A DNA stretch of 64,000 nucleotides from Vigna angularis. Lineage: Eukaryota > Streptophyta > Magnoliopsida > Fabales > Fabaceae. The notes below the pieces were generated by a model. It worked only from the letters and a program-made list of their open reading frames with translations. It did not search any database and was not told the origin of the DNA. The DNA is taken from assembly GCF_016808095.1 (NCBI RefSeq), contig NC_068979.1:15171001-15235000 (forward strand). The letters run 5' to 3'. Both the position numbers and the translations under genes were made by a program. How positions within the stretch are numbered: the first letter of the stretch is position 1; each line of letters starts with the position of its first letter. Positions 19,872-31,719 of the stretch are shown piece after piece.

Positions 19872-21660
19872 CTAACAATGGTTACCTGCAACCTTGGGAT
19901 TTTCATCTATATGGCTAGTCATGTGTGCATCTTGAAATGCAGCTTTATAACTAGCTTCTTCCTCCTGTGCTTGTGTCTCATCTTTAAAGACATCTACAAC
20001 CACTCTCTCCTCTCGGTCCTGGAGCACCACTATACCTTCATTTACATCAATGATAGCTTTGGCCGTTTTCATAAACGGTCTTCCAAGTATGATAGGTATC
20101 TTCTCTGTCTCCATCTTCATCACCACAAAGTCTGCCAAGAACTGGAGTTTTCCAACACAAACTATAACGTCCTCTGCAATCCCACATGGTTCCTTTGAAG
20201 ATCCATCAGCCATTACTAACTTAACCTTTACAGGTTTCATATTAACATTGCCGATTTGCTCCAGTAAAGAGTAAGGTATCAAGTTAACACTTGAACCTAA
20301 ATCAAGAAGAGCTTTCTTCACCCTTTTCTTCCCTATGGTACAAGGGATAGAAAAGCTGCCTGGATCTGTTGCTTTAGGAGGGAATGGCTCTTTTTTAACA
20401 GTTATACACTCCTTTGCCTCATCATCTCTACGTCTTTTCTTTGTAGAGATGTCTTCATCAGTTTTAGTGTGAACTGTAATCTATTGTAGAATCTGCTCCC
20501 AAGGTGCATCATTATCCACCATTTTAAATAATTCTGTGAAGTCCAGTTGTTTCCCTTGATGTATTGGAAAAGGAAAAGTGTTTTTTCTCTCTATTTCTCT
20601 TCTCTCTTCTATATCTAACTCAACTTTCTCATCTTCAGTACTCTCTACCACCTTGCATTCTTCTCTGGGGTTAACCTCAGTATTAGCCCCAAAATTTCTG
20701 TTTGGCCTTTCTTCCACCTGCTTGGTGATCTGCCCCATCTGAGTCTCCAAATTTTTGATAGCAACTTCAGTGCTCTTTTGGGTAGACTCAGTTTTCTGTA
20801 TGAAATTGTTGAGAGTTTCCTCCATCCTCATGGACCTTTCATTAAGCATAGAGAACTGTTGCCATAAGGTGGGTTGCTGCTGCTGCTTATTATATTGACC
20901 AGCTTGCCCAGTTTGCCCTTGACCAATACTTGGGTGTGGTTTCCACCCCTGATTGTAGCTCCCTTGACGGTACTGATTGGTCATGTAGTTTACATCCTCT
21001 ACGACTTCAACTGGAAAGGCACATTGACCATTGATATGGTCACCTCCACACAATTCGCACAACTGGGATTGTACCGGTGCAACAATATTCAACTCTTTGG
21101 GTAATTGTGCAAGAGTTTTAGTAAGAGTCTCCAGCTGTTGAGTTAGAATTTTGTTTTGAGCTAGCAGGGCATCATGTGTCTGTAAATGAAGGACTCCTTT
21201 TTGTTGCATAGGAGCTCCTCTCTCACTATGCAGCTCATTATCACTAGTAGGCATGTTTTCTATAATCTCTGTTGCTTCCTCTGGAGTTTTCCATTTAATA
21301 TTGCCTCCTGCTGAGGCATCCAGCATCATCTTGGTTTGTGAACCAAGACCTCCAAGGAAAGTTAAGACTACTTCCTGATCTTCAAAACCATGCGTGGGAG
21401 TTTTACGTAACAAGCTTTTATACCTGTCCCATGCATGCCCCAATGATTCTTCCATGCCCTGCTTAAATGAAGAAATCTCTTGCTTGCCTTTAGTCACCTT
21501 TGATTGTGGAAAGTACTTGTTTAAAAATTTGGTTACCACTGCTTCCCACTCTGTGAAACTTTCTTCTGGAAAAGAATTTAACCAAAGCTTAGCATTGCCT
21601 CCCAATGAGAAAGGAAACAAGCTAAGTTTGATCGCTTCATCTGGCACCCCATTTATTTTG
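19872..21660 (-). pseudogene. E1 gag (C-terminal two thirds) and aspartic protease
   Basis: One minus-strand frame with a single TAG at 20481-20483. From the solo-LTR insertion it reads NGVPDEAIKLSLFPFSLGG and FLNKYFPQSK (capsid core), then HAWDRYKSLLRKTP. The zinc-knuckle-like CELCGGDHINGQC lies near 21040-21070. A Gln-rich segment, the LETQMGQITKQ coil and an acidic linker follow. After the TAG comes a retropepsin-like domain: ALLDLGSSVNLIPYSLLEQI (active-site D-L-G-S), VMADGSSKEP, ILGRPFMKTA. The frame ends at 19872. Gag and protease would assemble and mature particles. RT and integrase do not follow, so the element depends on others. Confidence 0.8.
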
Positions 21661-21665
21661 ACTGT
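21661..21665. repeat. Target site duplication of the solo LTR, left copy (actgt)
   Basis: ACTGT at 21661-21665 recurs at 24051-24055. Removing the insert restores the gag reading of E1 as seen in E4 near 28350. Confidence 0.93.
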
Positions 21666-24050
21666 TGTAACATCCCAAAATTATACAGTCATCAACTATA
21701 TACTTAGAATAATCACATATATTAATATGGCAAAACAGTTTTAAAGCAAAGGGAACGAAAAAATTTCGAAAGTGGCCGAACGACCTTTCACGTAGATAAT
21801 TCAACGAACGTTCACAAAATAAATGAGGACGAACGGTTTACAAAAACCATTACCGAACGTCCTAATATTTATACAATCAAAAAGAGCGCTCGCTCACAGT
21901 CGCTCAGTCTTCTAACTACACTAACTAAAAACCGAACGCCTTTACTGTTCGGCCTTCACTTCTACTTCTACGAGATTTGCGTCCTCCAAATTTTCTTCTT
22001 CCAGCGTTTCTTCAAGTAACGCCTCTCCGTCTGCTCACATCCACATGGATGATCATTGCATAGACAAGACGAAAGTTCATGGACGAACGACAACACAAGG
22101 AAACAACACAGGGTAAGCTTATTGAATTTAATTCAAGCCAAAACATACATTTCATACATATCAAATATATCAAATGACTCATAACACATACATTCAATTC
22201 ATCCATAACTCAATCAAAATCCTGATACTAGACCGACCGTCCGGACTGTATGAATTCTGTGTAGCTACGACGTCCGTGCACCCAGGTGGGATAGCTGTAA
22301 TACTCGTCAGCAGCCACCTGAGGTTAGTCCGTTCTGTCCAAGTTACAGTTATGGACTAAGACCTCCTGCCATTCCCACGCATGACATACCCCTCTCTACT
22401 TGAGAACGGGCACTCACGGAATATCAGGATGACCCGCCAGCTAAGCTTACCACATTCATACTTTACAAATCTCAATTTCCATTCATGAGTCGTTCCTCCC
22501 TGGAACGCTCGTTCAAATTCAACAATCATAATTTCATCTCTTACACCATTCGCACATCTTAATCTTTCCTCTTATTCACATTTTCATTCTTAGTTCCACT
22601 TTCATAAAAGGACGAACGTCCAGCCCTCTTTGTAATAGAGGACGAACGTCAATAGATCTATTGGACGAACGCTATTTAAATTTATGGACGAACGAGTATG
22701 GAAATTTCAGGACGGACGCTATTTCAATTCAGGACGAATGCTATTACCGCTAGTTTGATGATTACGGAAAGAACGAGCGTTCGGTATAGGACCGAGCGCT
22801 ACTTATCATTTACACTTTTTGGACGAGCGTTCGGTCTGAGACCGAGCGCCACTTAGGACGTACGCTTTTAGGTCGAGGCTATCCGTTGATTCAAAATCAT
22901 AGAAAATTTGGAATTTATATATAAGATGAGATACTTTAATAATTTGACTAAGAGTTCAAAGGGATATTTTTAGGCTTCTCAAATTCTTACCCAACACTCA
23001 GGATGTCTACGTTTGGCCGAATGCTCAAACGTAAAACTATATTTAAGAGGGCGTTCGTCCTCAGGGATAATCCTTTCCAATTGAAAGGGTTCGACTATTT
23101 CAAAGAATTTACTAGAAATACCGAACGGTCAAAGACCGTTTCGATACGAACGTTCATTTTCATAGGATTTAGATATTCAAACTCACATTTCAGTATACAA
23201 ATATTTTCCAGTATAGGCTTTCATACATCAGTTTACTCCAAATCATAGTACAAATCCATACATTTTCATACATCATCTCATCATACAACTCATTTTTCAA
23301 TTAAATCAAACCATAGAACATTACATCATTTTAGAATCATTTTCATATACCAACAGTCCAATATCATGAATCGTAGTTCAAGCATCACACAAACGCACAT
23401 GCAGTACAGAACATCATATGAATTAAATCTAATAAGCTTCCATTACCCGGATTCAGTAGCGAACGTTCTAAAAGTGAGTTGTTTCTACTCGTCCAAAGGT
23501 GGCTTTCTATTCTCAATGTTCCTCTTAAACTCTTCAACTAAAATTAACAAAAAGAAACTGAAAGAACTGAGTTTACACCCATGCATGCAGCTGGATCAGG
23601 GTTTGTAGGAAATCCAGAAACGATCGCCCAAGGAAACTTACCAGAATTGGTAGTGATTCGGTCCAAGATGAAGCTCACGTTGCAGTGGTCGTTCTCACGG
23701 TGCTGAAACGTGAACGGAGCAGAGAATAGTGAGTTGCAGAAGAGAGAAGGAGAATGGTTTTTAGAGAGAAGATGGAGAATTTGGGATTCAGAAATTCTGG
23801 GGAAGAAGATGAAGTGTGCTGAGAAAGGGGAAGAGTTTTCCAGAAATCAATTTTCTCTTCCCAGGCAGGACGTGCGTCCATTCCTCTGCTGCCACATGTC
23901 TTCCATTAACGTTTTGGAACGTTCCAAAAATGACATCTGGCCGTTGCATGCAAAGTGAGTACGTGTGTGTCTTTAATGGCACTGAACACGTGTCACGGGC
24001 ATTAATGGAAGCAGAGTGGTGATTCAGCAGTGAATTTAATGGACGTGACA
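21666..24050. mobile_element. Solo LTR (2385 bp) of an unrelated LTR retrotransposon
   Basis: Begins TGTAACATCCC and ends GGACGTGACA, with matched TGT/ACA ends and a perfect 5-bp target duplication. No primer site, polypurine tract or coding domain lies inside, so it is a solo LTR left by LTR-LTR recombination. It is packed with GAACG/CGTTC words, often as GGACGAACG (dense at 22610-22870). Long LTRs with TGTAACATCCC or GGGATGTTACA ends are common in Tekay-type chromoviruses; that assignment is inference. On the minus strand a pyrimidine-rich leader-like stretch near 23730-23830 suggests minus orientation. Confidence 0.85.
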
Positions 24051-24055
24051 ACTGT

Positions 24056-24433
24056 GTTGCAAATCTCATTAAATGTAGTGAGGTGCTCATACGGGCTTTC
24101 ATGAGATAACCCGTTGAATTGATTGCTCTTCACCAGTTGGATTAATGCTGGTTTGACCTCCATGTTAGCTGCGTTGACTCTAGGTCTAGCTATACTGTTA
24201 AAGTGCTGAGGTCCAGCAGTATTGGTGTAATCAGCAAGAGTTCTTCTATTATTATTGTTCTCCATATTTTCTGTGCTATGAACAGAACCTTGTGGTGATG
24301 GTTGCAACAGAGTTTCCGGAGAAGGAAAGAGTTCTATAGATGTTCGGATTCTTCTCCTCCGTCTACTCTCGTCTAGACCTTCAAGAAGAGGTTCTGTTGT
24401 TTTCTTGCTCCTTGTTCTAATTGCTTCCTGCAT
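24056..24433 (-). pseudogene. E1 gag N-terminal part
   Basis: Starts MQEAIRTRSKK (ATG ending at 24433), continues through RRRRRIRTS and PSPETLLQPSPQ, and reaches the capsid start VKPALIQLVKSNQFNGLSHE, then HLTTFNEICNTV, where the solo LTR cuts it. It is the 5' half of the gag that resumes at 21660. The E4 copy at 27976 has the same N-terminus. Confidence 0.8.
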
Positions 24434-24660
24434 GCACAAGAAAACAAAACCCTAAAAAAAATTGGTTAGCACAAAAAGATATAGGAGAACATATAATATT
24501 CAGAGAATAAAATAAAATAAAATAAAATAAAATAAAATAAAAACCGAAAAAATAAAAACAGAAAATAAAAATAGAAATTCAAAATTAAAGTCAAAGATAA
24601 TCAATAATCACACAAATTAACCAGTTAAACCACGAGTCCCCGGCAACGGCGCCAAAAACT
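24434..24660 (-). promoter_or_regulatory. E1 leader and primer-binding site
   Basis: The primer site is at 24636-24654 (minus strand TGGCGCCGTTGCCGGGGAC, a perfect 18-19-base match to the tRNA-Asp 3' end as I know it). The TAAAA-type tract is at 24505-24545. The ATG of gag follows a TGCAG that could serve as a splice acceptor. Confidence 0.8.
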
Positions 24661-25939
24661 TGATGAACAAATTTATGATCACTAAAATATGATGTCACAA
24701 ACTTGTTTTACAATCGGCAAGTATGACCGAATCGTTTCAAGTAATAAACTTGGTAAGACCAAGTATCGTTCTCCCAAAGGACTCACGGCCTAGTTTAGTT
24801 ATGTGATTCGTTGATTAGCTAAGACTTAAGAACGAAATAATTGGATTTTAATATGCAAAACGGAAAATAAACATGTATGCATGAATGTGATCAATGGCTA
24901 AAGAAAAATACAAACACTTTCAATGGAATATATGGATGAGTATGTTGTTGGGGGTCAATTTCATCTTATCCACTCTCATATATTTTAGGAATTCAACATT
25001 CAAGTCATCATTGTTAATGCCACTCTCTAAATTACCTTGTCAAGAAGGCCTATCCTCAATTACGAGTTCATACAATTCCTAGCATTCCTAATAATTAGTT
25101 CTTTTAGCACAGGAGCTTAACGACAACCAATATACTATTGGGAGTAATTCCCCGGATCTAGACTTCCCCGTACGTTCCTGTATCGACAAAATCAATAATC
25201 ATGCATTGAATGAGTTAAACAAAGCAAGCTTTGAGCAAAGAGGAAAAACCCTAACTAATGATGAAAGAAAGCATAAGTCTTAGATTAAGATGCAAGCACA
25301 AATTCCATATATAAGAGCTTCAAAAGATTACATTGATTCCTCAACAAACATACAAGGTTTAGTTCACCATATTCATGGTGAACCTAGATGAACAATAATG
25401 AAAGAATGAAAGATAAAACCCTAAAAAGGTGAAGAGGTAGCCTGAGCATCCAAGATCCTCCTTCAAAGGGGTGGAAGAGAGAGTGTTTGCTTCGTTCCAG
25501 CCAAAGATACAAACCCTAGGAAACCCTAAAGCTTATATACTATTCGTAAATTACAGAAAATTAGGCCCAAGCCTAAAAATAGTGCCGCTCAGCGGTAAAG
25601 TACCGCTCAGCGGTGAGTGCGTGAGCTCGGTTCTTCCCCTCAGCGGCCATTTTGCCCCTCAGCGGACCTCCCGTGAGCTTCTGAGTGCCGCTCAGCGGTA
25701 AACTGCCACTGAGCGGTAATTGCGGCTTCTCCATTTGCACTTTTTGATGTCTTTTCTGATTCCATCTCTCTCCTTCTTCACTTCTTTCACCAAATTCACC
25801 TTAAAACCTGCACAAAAACACTGAAATCAAGCATAAACCTGTCCAGCTCTCTTATTTATAAAAATATGAATAAAAGCATGATTTCAAGCTAGTTTCTAAG
25901 TATAAAGGTTGCTTTTAGTATCAATTTTAAGCATGAAAA
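24661..25939 (-). repeat. E1 5' LTR, outer end truncated
   Basis: Matches 845-2146 closely and stops at AAGCATGAAAA, about 28 bp short of the expected TGTTATCA end. Satellite DNA begins directly after. Confidence 0.88.
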
Positions 25940-27298
25940 ACATGATGGTTGGAATGCTCTCTTTATATCACCAAAAGGCTACTGTAAAAATCTTGGAGCA
26001 AGAAATTTTTCATTTTTCTGGGTTTTGAAGCTAGCCAAGTTTGGTGGTGAAAGTTGGGTAACTTGGTGCTTGGTGGCAAGTTTTGAGAAATTTTCAAAGT
26101 CCTGGTTTTTTGGGTTTGATGGTTGGAATGCACTCTTTATATCACATAAAAGCTATTGTAAAAATCTTGATGCAAGAAATTTTTCATTTTTGTGGGTTTT
26201 GAAGCTGGCCAAGTTTGGTACTAAAAGTTGGCTAAGTTGAAGCTTGGTTCCAAAGTTTTGGGAAATTTTCAAAGTGTTGCTTTTTGGAGTTTGATGGTTG
26301 GAATGCCCTCTTTATATCACGAAAAGGCTACTTTAAAAATCTTGGTGCAATAAATTTTTCATTTTGGTGGGTTTTGAAGGTACCAAGTTTGGTGGTGAAA
26401 GTTGGCTAAATTGGTGGTTGGTAAAAAGTTTTAGGAAATTTTCAATGTGTTCATTTTTTGGGTTTGATGGTTGGAATGCTGTCTTTATATCACCAAAAAG
26501 CTACTGTAAAAATCTTGTTGCAATATATTTTTCATTTTGGTGGGTTTTGAAGCTAGCCAAGTTAGGTAGTGAAAGTTGGCTAAGTTGGTGCTTGGTACCA
26601 AGTGTTGGGAAATATTCAAAGTGTTGATTTTTGGGGTTTGATGGTTGGAATGCCTTCTTTATATGTCCAAAAGCCTACTGTAGAAATCTTGGTGCAAGAA
26701 ATTTTTCCTTTTGGTTGGTTTTGAAGCTAGCCAAGTTTGGTGGTGAAAGTTGGCTAACATGGTGCTTGGTGCCAAGTTTGGGGAAATTTTCAAAGTGTTG
26801 GATTTTAGGGTTTGATGGTTTGAATGCACACTTTATATCACGAAAATGCTGCTGTAAAAATCTTGGTGCAAGAAATTTTTCATTTGGTGGGTTTTGAAGC
26901 TAGCCAAGTTTGGTGGTGAAAGTTGGCTAACTTGGTGCTTGGTGCTAAGATTGGGGAAATTTTCAAAGTGTTGGTATTTGGGGTTTGATGATTCTAATGC
27001 ACACTTTATATCACGAAAATGCTACTGTAAAAATCTTGGTGCAATAAATGTTTCATTTTAGTGGGTTTTGAAGCTAGCCAAGTTTGGTGGTGAAAGTTGG
27101 GCTATGTTGGTGCTTGGTATCATGTTTTGGGAAATTTTGAAAGTGTTGATTTTTGGGGTTTGATGGTTAGAATGGCCTCTTTATATCACCAAAAGGCTAC
27201 TCCAAAAATCTTGGTGCTAGAAATTTTTCATTTTGCTGGGTCATGAAGCTAGCCATGTTTGGTGGTGAAAGTTGGCGAAGTTGGTGCTTGGTACCAAG
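25940..27298 (+). repeat. Satellite array, ~174-bp monomer, about 7.8 copies
   Basis: The word GATGGTTGGAATG (or a close variant) recurs at 25944, 26118, 26293, 26466, 26640, 26814, 26987 and 27162, a period of 173-175 bp. Each unit also contains TTTATATCACNAAAA, AAATCTTGGTGCAA and GAAGCTAGCCAAGTTTGG. Units differ at perhaps 5-12% of positions. The array is bounded on both sides by family V LTR fragments. Open frames across it (for example 26025-26897) only reflect the repeat. I do not recognise the monomer. Confidence 0.92.
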
Positions 27299-27714
27299 AT
27301 TGTATGAACTCATAATTAAGGATAGGCCTTCTTGACAAGGTGATTTAGAGAGTGGCATTAACATTGATGAAAAGATTGTTGAATTCCTAAAATATAAGAG
27401 AGTGGATAAGATGAAATTGATAACCCCAACAACATACTCATCCATATAATTCATTTCGTGTTTGTTTTACTCTTTTTGTCATCGATCACATTCATGCATA
27501 CATGTTTAATTACTGTCTTTTGCATTAAAACTACAATCAATCGTTCACAAGTCTTAAATAATCACCGAATCACATAACTAAACTAGGTCGTGAGTCCTTT
27601 GGGAGAACGATACTTGGTCTTACTGAGTTTATTACTTGAAATGATTCGGTCACACTTGCCGATTGTTAAACAAGTTTGTGGCGCCGTATTTCGGTGTTCA
27701 TAAATTTGTCATCA
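27299..27714 (+). repeat. E4 5' LTR, distal 416 bp
   Basis: From ATTGTATGAACTCATAATTA to TTTGTCATCA, closest to the E5 LTR (32587-32993). The upstream LTR part has been replaced by satellite. Confidence 0.85.
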
Positions 27715-27720
27715 AGTTTT

Positions 27721-27739
27721 TGGCGCCGTTGCCGGGGAC
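27721..27739 (+). promoter_or_regulatory. E4 primer-binding site (tRNA-Asp type)
   Basis: TGGCGCCGTTGCCGGGGAC, six bases after the LTR end. The TTTTA-type tract follows at about 27810-27920. Confidence 0.88.
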
Positions 27740-27975
27740 TCGTGGTTTAACTAGTTTATTTGTTTGATTATTGATTATCTTTGACTTGTTATTTTCTGTT
27801 TATATTTTTTGTCTGTTTTTATTTTTATTTTATTTTATTTTATTTTATTTGTTTTTATTTTTCTGTTTTCTGTTTTTATTTTTCTGTTTTCTGTTTTTAT
27901 TTTTCTGTTTTTATTTTATCTTCTTTTATATCTTTTTGTGCTAACCAATTCTGTTAGGGATTTGTTTTCTTGTGT

Positions 27976-30732
27976 ATGCAGGAAGCAATCCGAACAAGGA
28001 GCAAGAAAACTAGAGATCCTCTTCTTGAAGGTTTGGAAGAAAGTAGACGGAGGAGGAGAATCAGAACATCTAGAGAACTTTTTCCTTCTCCGGAAACTCT
28101 GTTACAACCATCACCCCAGAACTCTGACCATAGCACTGAAAATATGGAGAACAATAGACGAACTCTTGCTGATTATACAAATGTAGCTGGACCTCAACAC
28201 TTCAACAGCATAGCAAGACCAAGAGTCAATGCAGCAAATATGGAGGTGAAACCAGCACTAATCCAATTGGTTAAGAGTAACCAGTTTAATGGGTTGTCTC
28301 ACGAAAGCCCATATGAGCACCTCACTACATTTAACGAGATTTGCAACACAGTCAAGATAAATGGGGTGTCGGACGATGCAATCAAACTTAGCTTGTTTCC
28401 ATTCTCACTAGGAGGCAATGCTAATATTTGGTTAAATTCTTTTCCAGAAGGAAGTTTTACAGAGTGGGAAGAGGTGGTAACAAAATTCCTAAACAAGTAC
28501 TTTCCACAATCAAAGGTAAATAAAGGAAAGCAAGAGATTACAACTTTCAGGCAAGGTATGTAGGAATCACTAGGTCATGCATGGGATAGATTTAAAAGCT
28601 TGCTGAGAAAAACTCCCACACATGGTTTTGACGAGGGGGAGGTAGTCTTAGCTTTTCTTACAGGTCTTGGGTCTCAAACCAAGATGATGCTTGACGCCAC
28701 AGCTGGAGAGAACATCAAATGGAAAACTCCAGAAGAAGCTACAGAAATCATTGATAATATGGCCACTAGTGATAATGATTTGAATAGTGAAAGAGGAGAT
28801 TTTAGTCAACAAAAAGAAGTTTTACAGTTGCAAACCTATGACGCCTTGTTAGCACAAAATAAGATTATTTTTCAGCAGTTGGAGGAAGTAATTACGCAAC
28901 TCTCTCAGTTACCTCAGGAAATACAAAAGGTTTTAATGCTTCAACAGCAGCAGCAAACATGGCAAATGCAACCCATTTCATTTAGGAAGACAACAAAACT
29001 AGACGAAACTTTTCAACAATTCTTGAAAACGAATGCATCTTATTGTAAGAATGTGGACGTTGCATTTCAAAATATGAAGAATTATGTTGAGCGAATAGCT
29101 AACAAGATGAAAACTGATGATCTTAGAAAGGAGTGTAAAACTATTGTGACTAGAAGTGGTAAGGTGTTCGAAGAGAGAAAAAGAGAGGAAAAAGAAAATG
29201 AGAGTGAAAAAGAGAATTGTGAGTGGAAAGAAAGAGTTGAGAGAGAGAAAAAAGAAGAAGAAGATAAAAAGAAAGAAGAAAAAGAAAGAGAAGAGAAAGA
29301 TGAAAGAAAAAAAGAAAGAGAATTTGAAAAACCACTTCCTTATCCAAAGAATATTTCAAGGAAGGAGAAAGAAAAACAGTTGGAGAGATTCATGGAGTTG
29401 TTTAAAAAGTTAGAGATTACTATACCATTCTTTGAAGCATTGCAACAGATGCCAGCATATGCAAAATTTTTGAAGGAACTCCTTACAAAGAAGAACAAGT
29501 ATATTGAGAAGGAGACTATCCAAATACAGGGGAACTGCAGTGCAATTATACAAAAAGTACCTCCTAAGCTTAAAGATCCAAGAAGCTTCAATATTTCGTG
29601 CACCATAGGAGACTTGGAAGTTGGAAGAGCATTGATTGATTTGGGAGCTAGCATTAATTTAATGCCGCTATCTATGTGTAAACAAATTGAGGGATTGGAA
29701 ATCAAACCTACCAGAATGGCTCTTCAATTGGCAGATAGATCTCTTAAATATCCATATGGAGTGGTTGAACATGTGTTAGTGAAGGTTGATAAGTTTGTAT
29801 TCCCAGTAGATTTTATTGTAATCGAGATGGAAGGAAATAGTGATGTATCTCTCATTCTTGGGAGACCTTTTATGAAGACTGCTAGAGTTTTAATTGATGT
29901 GGAGAATGGTAAGCTGAAATTGAGAGTTCATGATGAAGAAGTCACTTTTGACGTATTCAAAGCTATGACATATCCAAATGATGATAAGGCATGTTTTCAA
30001 TTTGACGAACTTGATGAAGTTTGTATGATACAAGAAAAGATGGTGAGGCCGGTTTCTCCATTAGAAAGAACTCTCATTGATGCTTGTGAAGATCTAGATG
30101 AAGGAGAAGAAAGATTAGTTGAAGAATGCGTGATGGAATTGGAAACATTGAAGAAGATTCCAGTGGAAGATACAAAATTTGAAATAATTGAGAAGGAAGA
30201 AGAAGTCAAAGTAAAGAAGCCGGAATTAAAAAGACTCCCAACACATCTAAAGTATATTTTTCTAGAAGAAGATGAAAACAAGCCAGTTATTATTAGTAAT
30301 TCATTGTCTTTACAAGAAGAAGAACAATTTATAGAAATTCTGAAGGCAAATAAAGGAGCAATGAGGTGGTCAATATCAGATCTTAAAGGTATTAGCCCAA
30401 CTTATTGTATGCATAAGATTTTTATGGAAGAGGATTATAGACCGAGTGCTCAACCACAGAGAAGGTTAAACCCTGTAAGGAAGGAGGTGGTCAGAAAAGA
30501 AGTGTTGAAACTTTTAGAAGCTGGTATTATTTATCCAATCTCTGACAGCGAATGGGTAAGTCCAGTTCAGGTGGTTCCAAAGAAAGGCGGCATGACAGTA
30601 ATTCACAATGATAAGAATGAACTTATTCCCACTCGCACGGTTACTGGGTGGCGGATGTGCATTGATTACAGAAAGTTAAATAAAGCCACTAGGAGGATCA
30701 TTTTCCTCTTCCTTTCATGGACCAGATGTTAG
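27976..30732 (+). pseudogene. E4 gag-protease-RT polyprotein, one stop and one frameshift
   Basis: A single frame broken by TAG at 28561-28563 (GAG in relatives). Gag spans residues 1 to about 390: MQEAIRTRSKK, capsid core (LSLFPFSLGGNANIWLNSFP, FLNKYFPQSK), then a Gln-rich region; no zinc knuckle is obvious here. A Lys/Glu-rich spacer follows (29160-29340). The retropepsin-like domain shows RALIDLGASINLMPLS and LILGRPFMKTA. RT begins with LEAGIIYPISDSEWVSPVQV and WRMCIDYRKLNKATR. A one-base loss near 30692 then shifts the frame. This is the Ty3/gypsy order, and RT motifs and spacing fit Athila-like elements. Confidence 0.85.
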
Positions 30733-30922
30733 AAAGATTAGCAGGTCAAGCTTTCTATTGCTTTTTAGATGGATATTCTGGATACAATCAAATTGTGGTA
30801 GATCCAAAAGATCAAAAGAAGACAACTTTTACTTGTCCTTTTGGTATTTTTGCTTATAGGAAGATGCCATTTGGATTGTGTAATGCTCCAGCTACTTTTC
30901 AAAGGTGTATGCAGATTGAGTG
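30717..30922 (+). pseudogene. E4 reverse transcriptase, second frame, truncated
   Basis: Continues RT in the shifted frame: MDQMLERLAGQAFYCFLDGY, GYNQI, TFTCPFGIFAYRKMPFGLC and NAPATFQRCM. The sequence stops just before the catalytic (F/Y)xDD box, so the enzyme would be dead. RNase H and integrase are absent. The break lies at about 30915-30922, where the minisatellite begins. Confidence 0.85.
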
Positions 30923-31180
30923 AACCATCTTTGTCCACCATTAGTTTCCACCTCTAGAGTGAAAGATTCCACCATTAGTTTCCACCTCCAGTCCATCATC
31001 TTTGTCCACCTTCACTCCACCATCTACCTCCACTCCACCATTCACCTCCTTTCCACCATTAGTTTCCACCTCCAGTCCACCATCTCTGTCCACCTCCACC
31101 ATCCACTTCCTCTCCATCATTACTTTCCACCTCTACTCCACCCTCTATTTCCACCTCAAACCCTAACCCCCAAATCCAAC
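30923..31180 (+). repeat. Minisatellite of TCCACCATC-type units
   Basis: Imperfect repeats built from CCACCATTAGTTTCCACCTC and TCCACCATCTTTGTCCACC, units of about 16-35 bp in varying order. It abuts the broken RT. No coding role is seen. Confidence 0.75.
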
Positions 31181-31719
31181 AACAAGAACATCAAGTAAGT
31201 AGGCTAGGGTTAGCAACACTTACCTCACATACGTACGCTCTTCAAATTTCACCTTCAAGGAATCACCACGCCATAATGATTACAAGACCAGTTTCACAAG
31301 AATGCTAAACCCAAAAATCGCAATTGGTAAGGGTAATTTGATTTAACCCATTTCCTTAAACCTAACTGATGTCATTATATTTTTTTTTAATTCACACATT
31401 CAAATATATCATATGTGTCACGTATTGCAAAAACTTACACGTCATTCAGTTTTGGCCACGGAGGCAACTGCACCGTTATGTTTTTAACGCCGTAAGCCTA
31501 AAGGACCATTTTTAACATTTTTAACAAAATATGGGACCTAACTGAACTTTTTTAAAACGTAGGACGAATTTGAACAAAACCTCCAAAACTAGGGACCAAA
31601 TGATGTATTAAACCTTATATCTATTAGATGTTTTTATTTTTTATTTTTGGAGAGAGAAGCCACTTTAATTATATTCTTCTTTCCTTCTTATTTTGTGGAA
31701 GGCTCTTTCCTGGGGCTAT
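31181..31719. other. Unassigned DNA with one TIR-like transposon end
   Basis: No ORF of interest. From about 31495 to 31613 the text is of the kind seen in TIR transposon ends (AGGACCATTTTTAAC, GGGACCTAACTGAAC, CTAGGGACCAAATG, GTATTAAACC). The last word resembles the end of the TIR element at 39343. No matching opposite end was found, so this is a fragment at best. 31614-31719 holds nothing recognisable. Confidence 0.35.

Larger units (their letters stand above)
845..25939 (-). mobile_element. E1: family V Athila-like Ty3/gypsy element, minus strand, host of nested insertions
   Basis: Its 3' LTR is 845-2146 and its 5' LTR 24661-25939. The primer site complementary to tRNA-Asp is at 24636-24654. 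Read on the minus strand it carries gag N-terminus, gag-protease, a relic of the polyprotein tail, the structured intergenic region and ORF2. RT, RNase H and integrase are absent, so this is a non-autonomous derivative. It is interrupted by E2 (5814-19662, which contains E3) and by a solo LTR (21666-24050). Removing the insertions leaves about 8.9 kb. The outer 25-30 bp of the 5' LTR are missing where it meets satellite DNA, so no target duplication can be checked. Confidence 0.85.
27299..30922 (+). mobile_element. E4: truncated family V-type element with gag, protease and partial RT
   Basis: Consists of the last 416 bp of an LTR, the primer site, and one long frame with gag, protease and the first half of reverse transcriptase, then an abrupt stop at a minisatellite. 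It is the only family V-type copy here that retains RT sequence, so it represents the autonomous parent type. Both ends are lost. Confidence 0.85.

Noticed and set aside
26025..26897. Tandem ORFs with repeated FGFDGWNA peptides
   Set aside because: They follow the 174-bp satellite, whose length is often a multiple of three; no independent evidence of translation.
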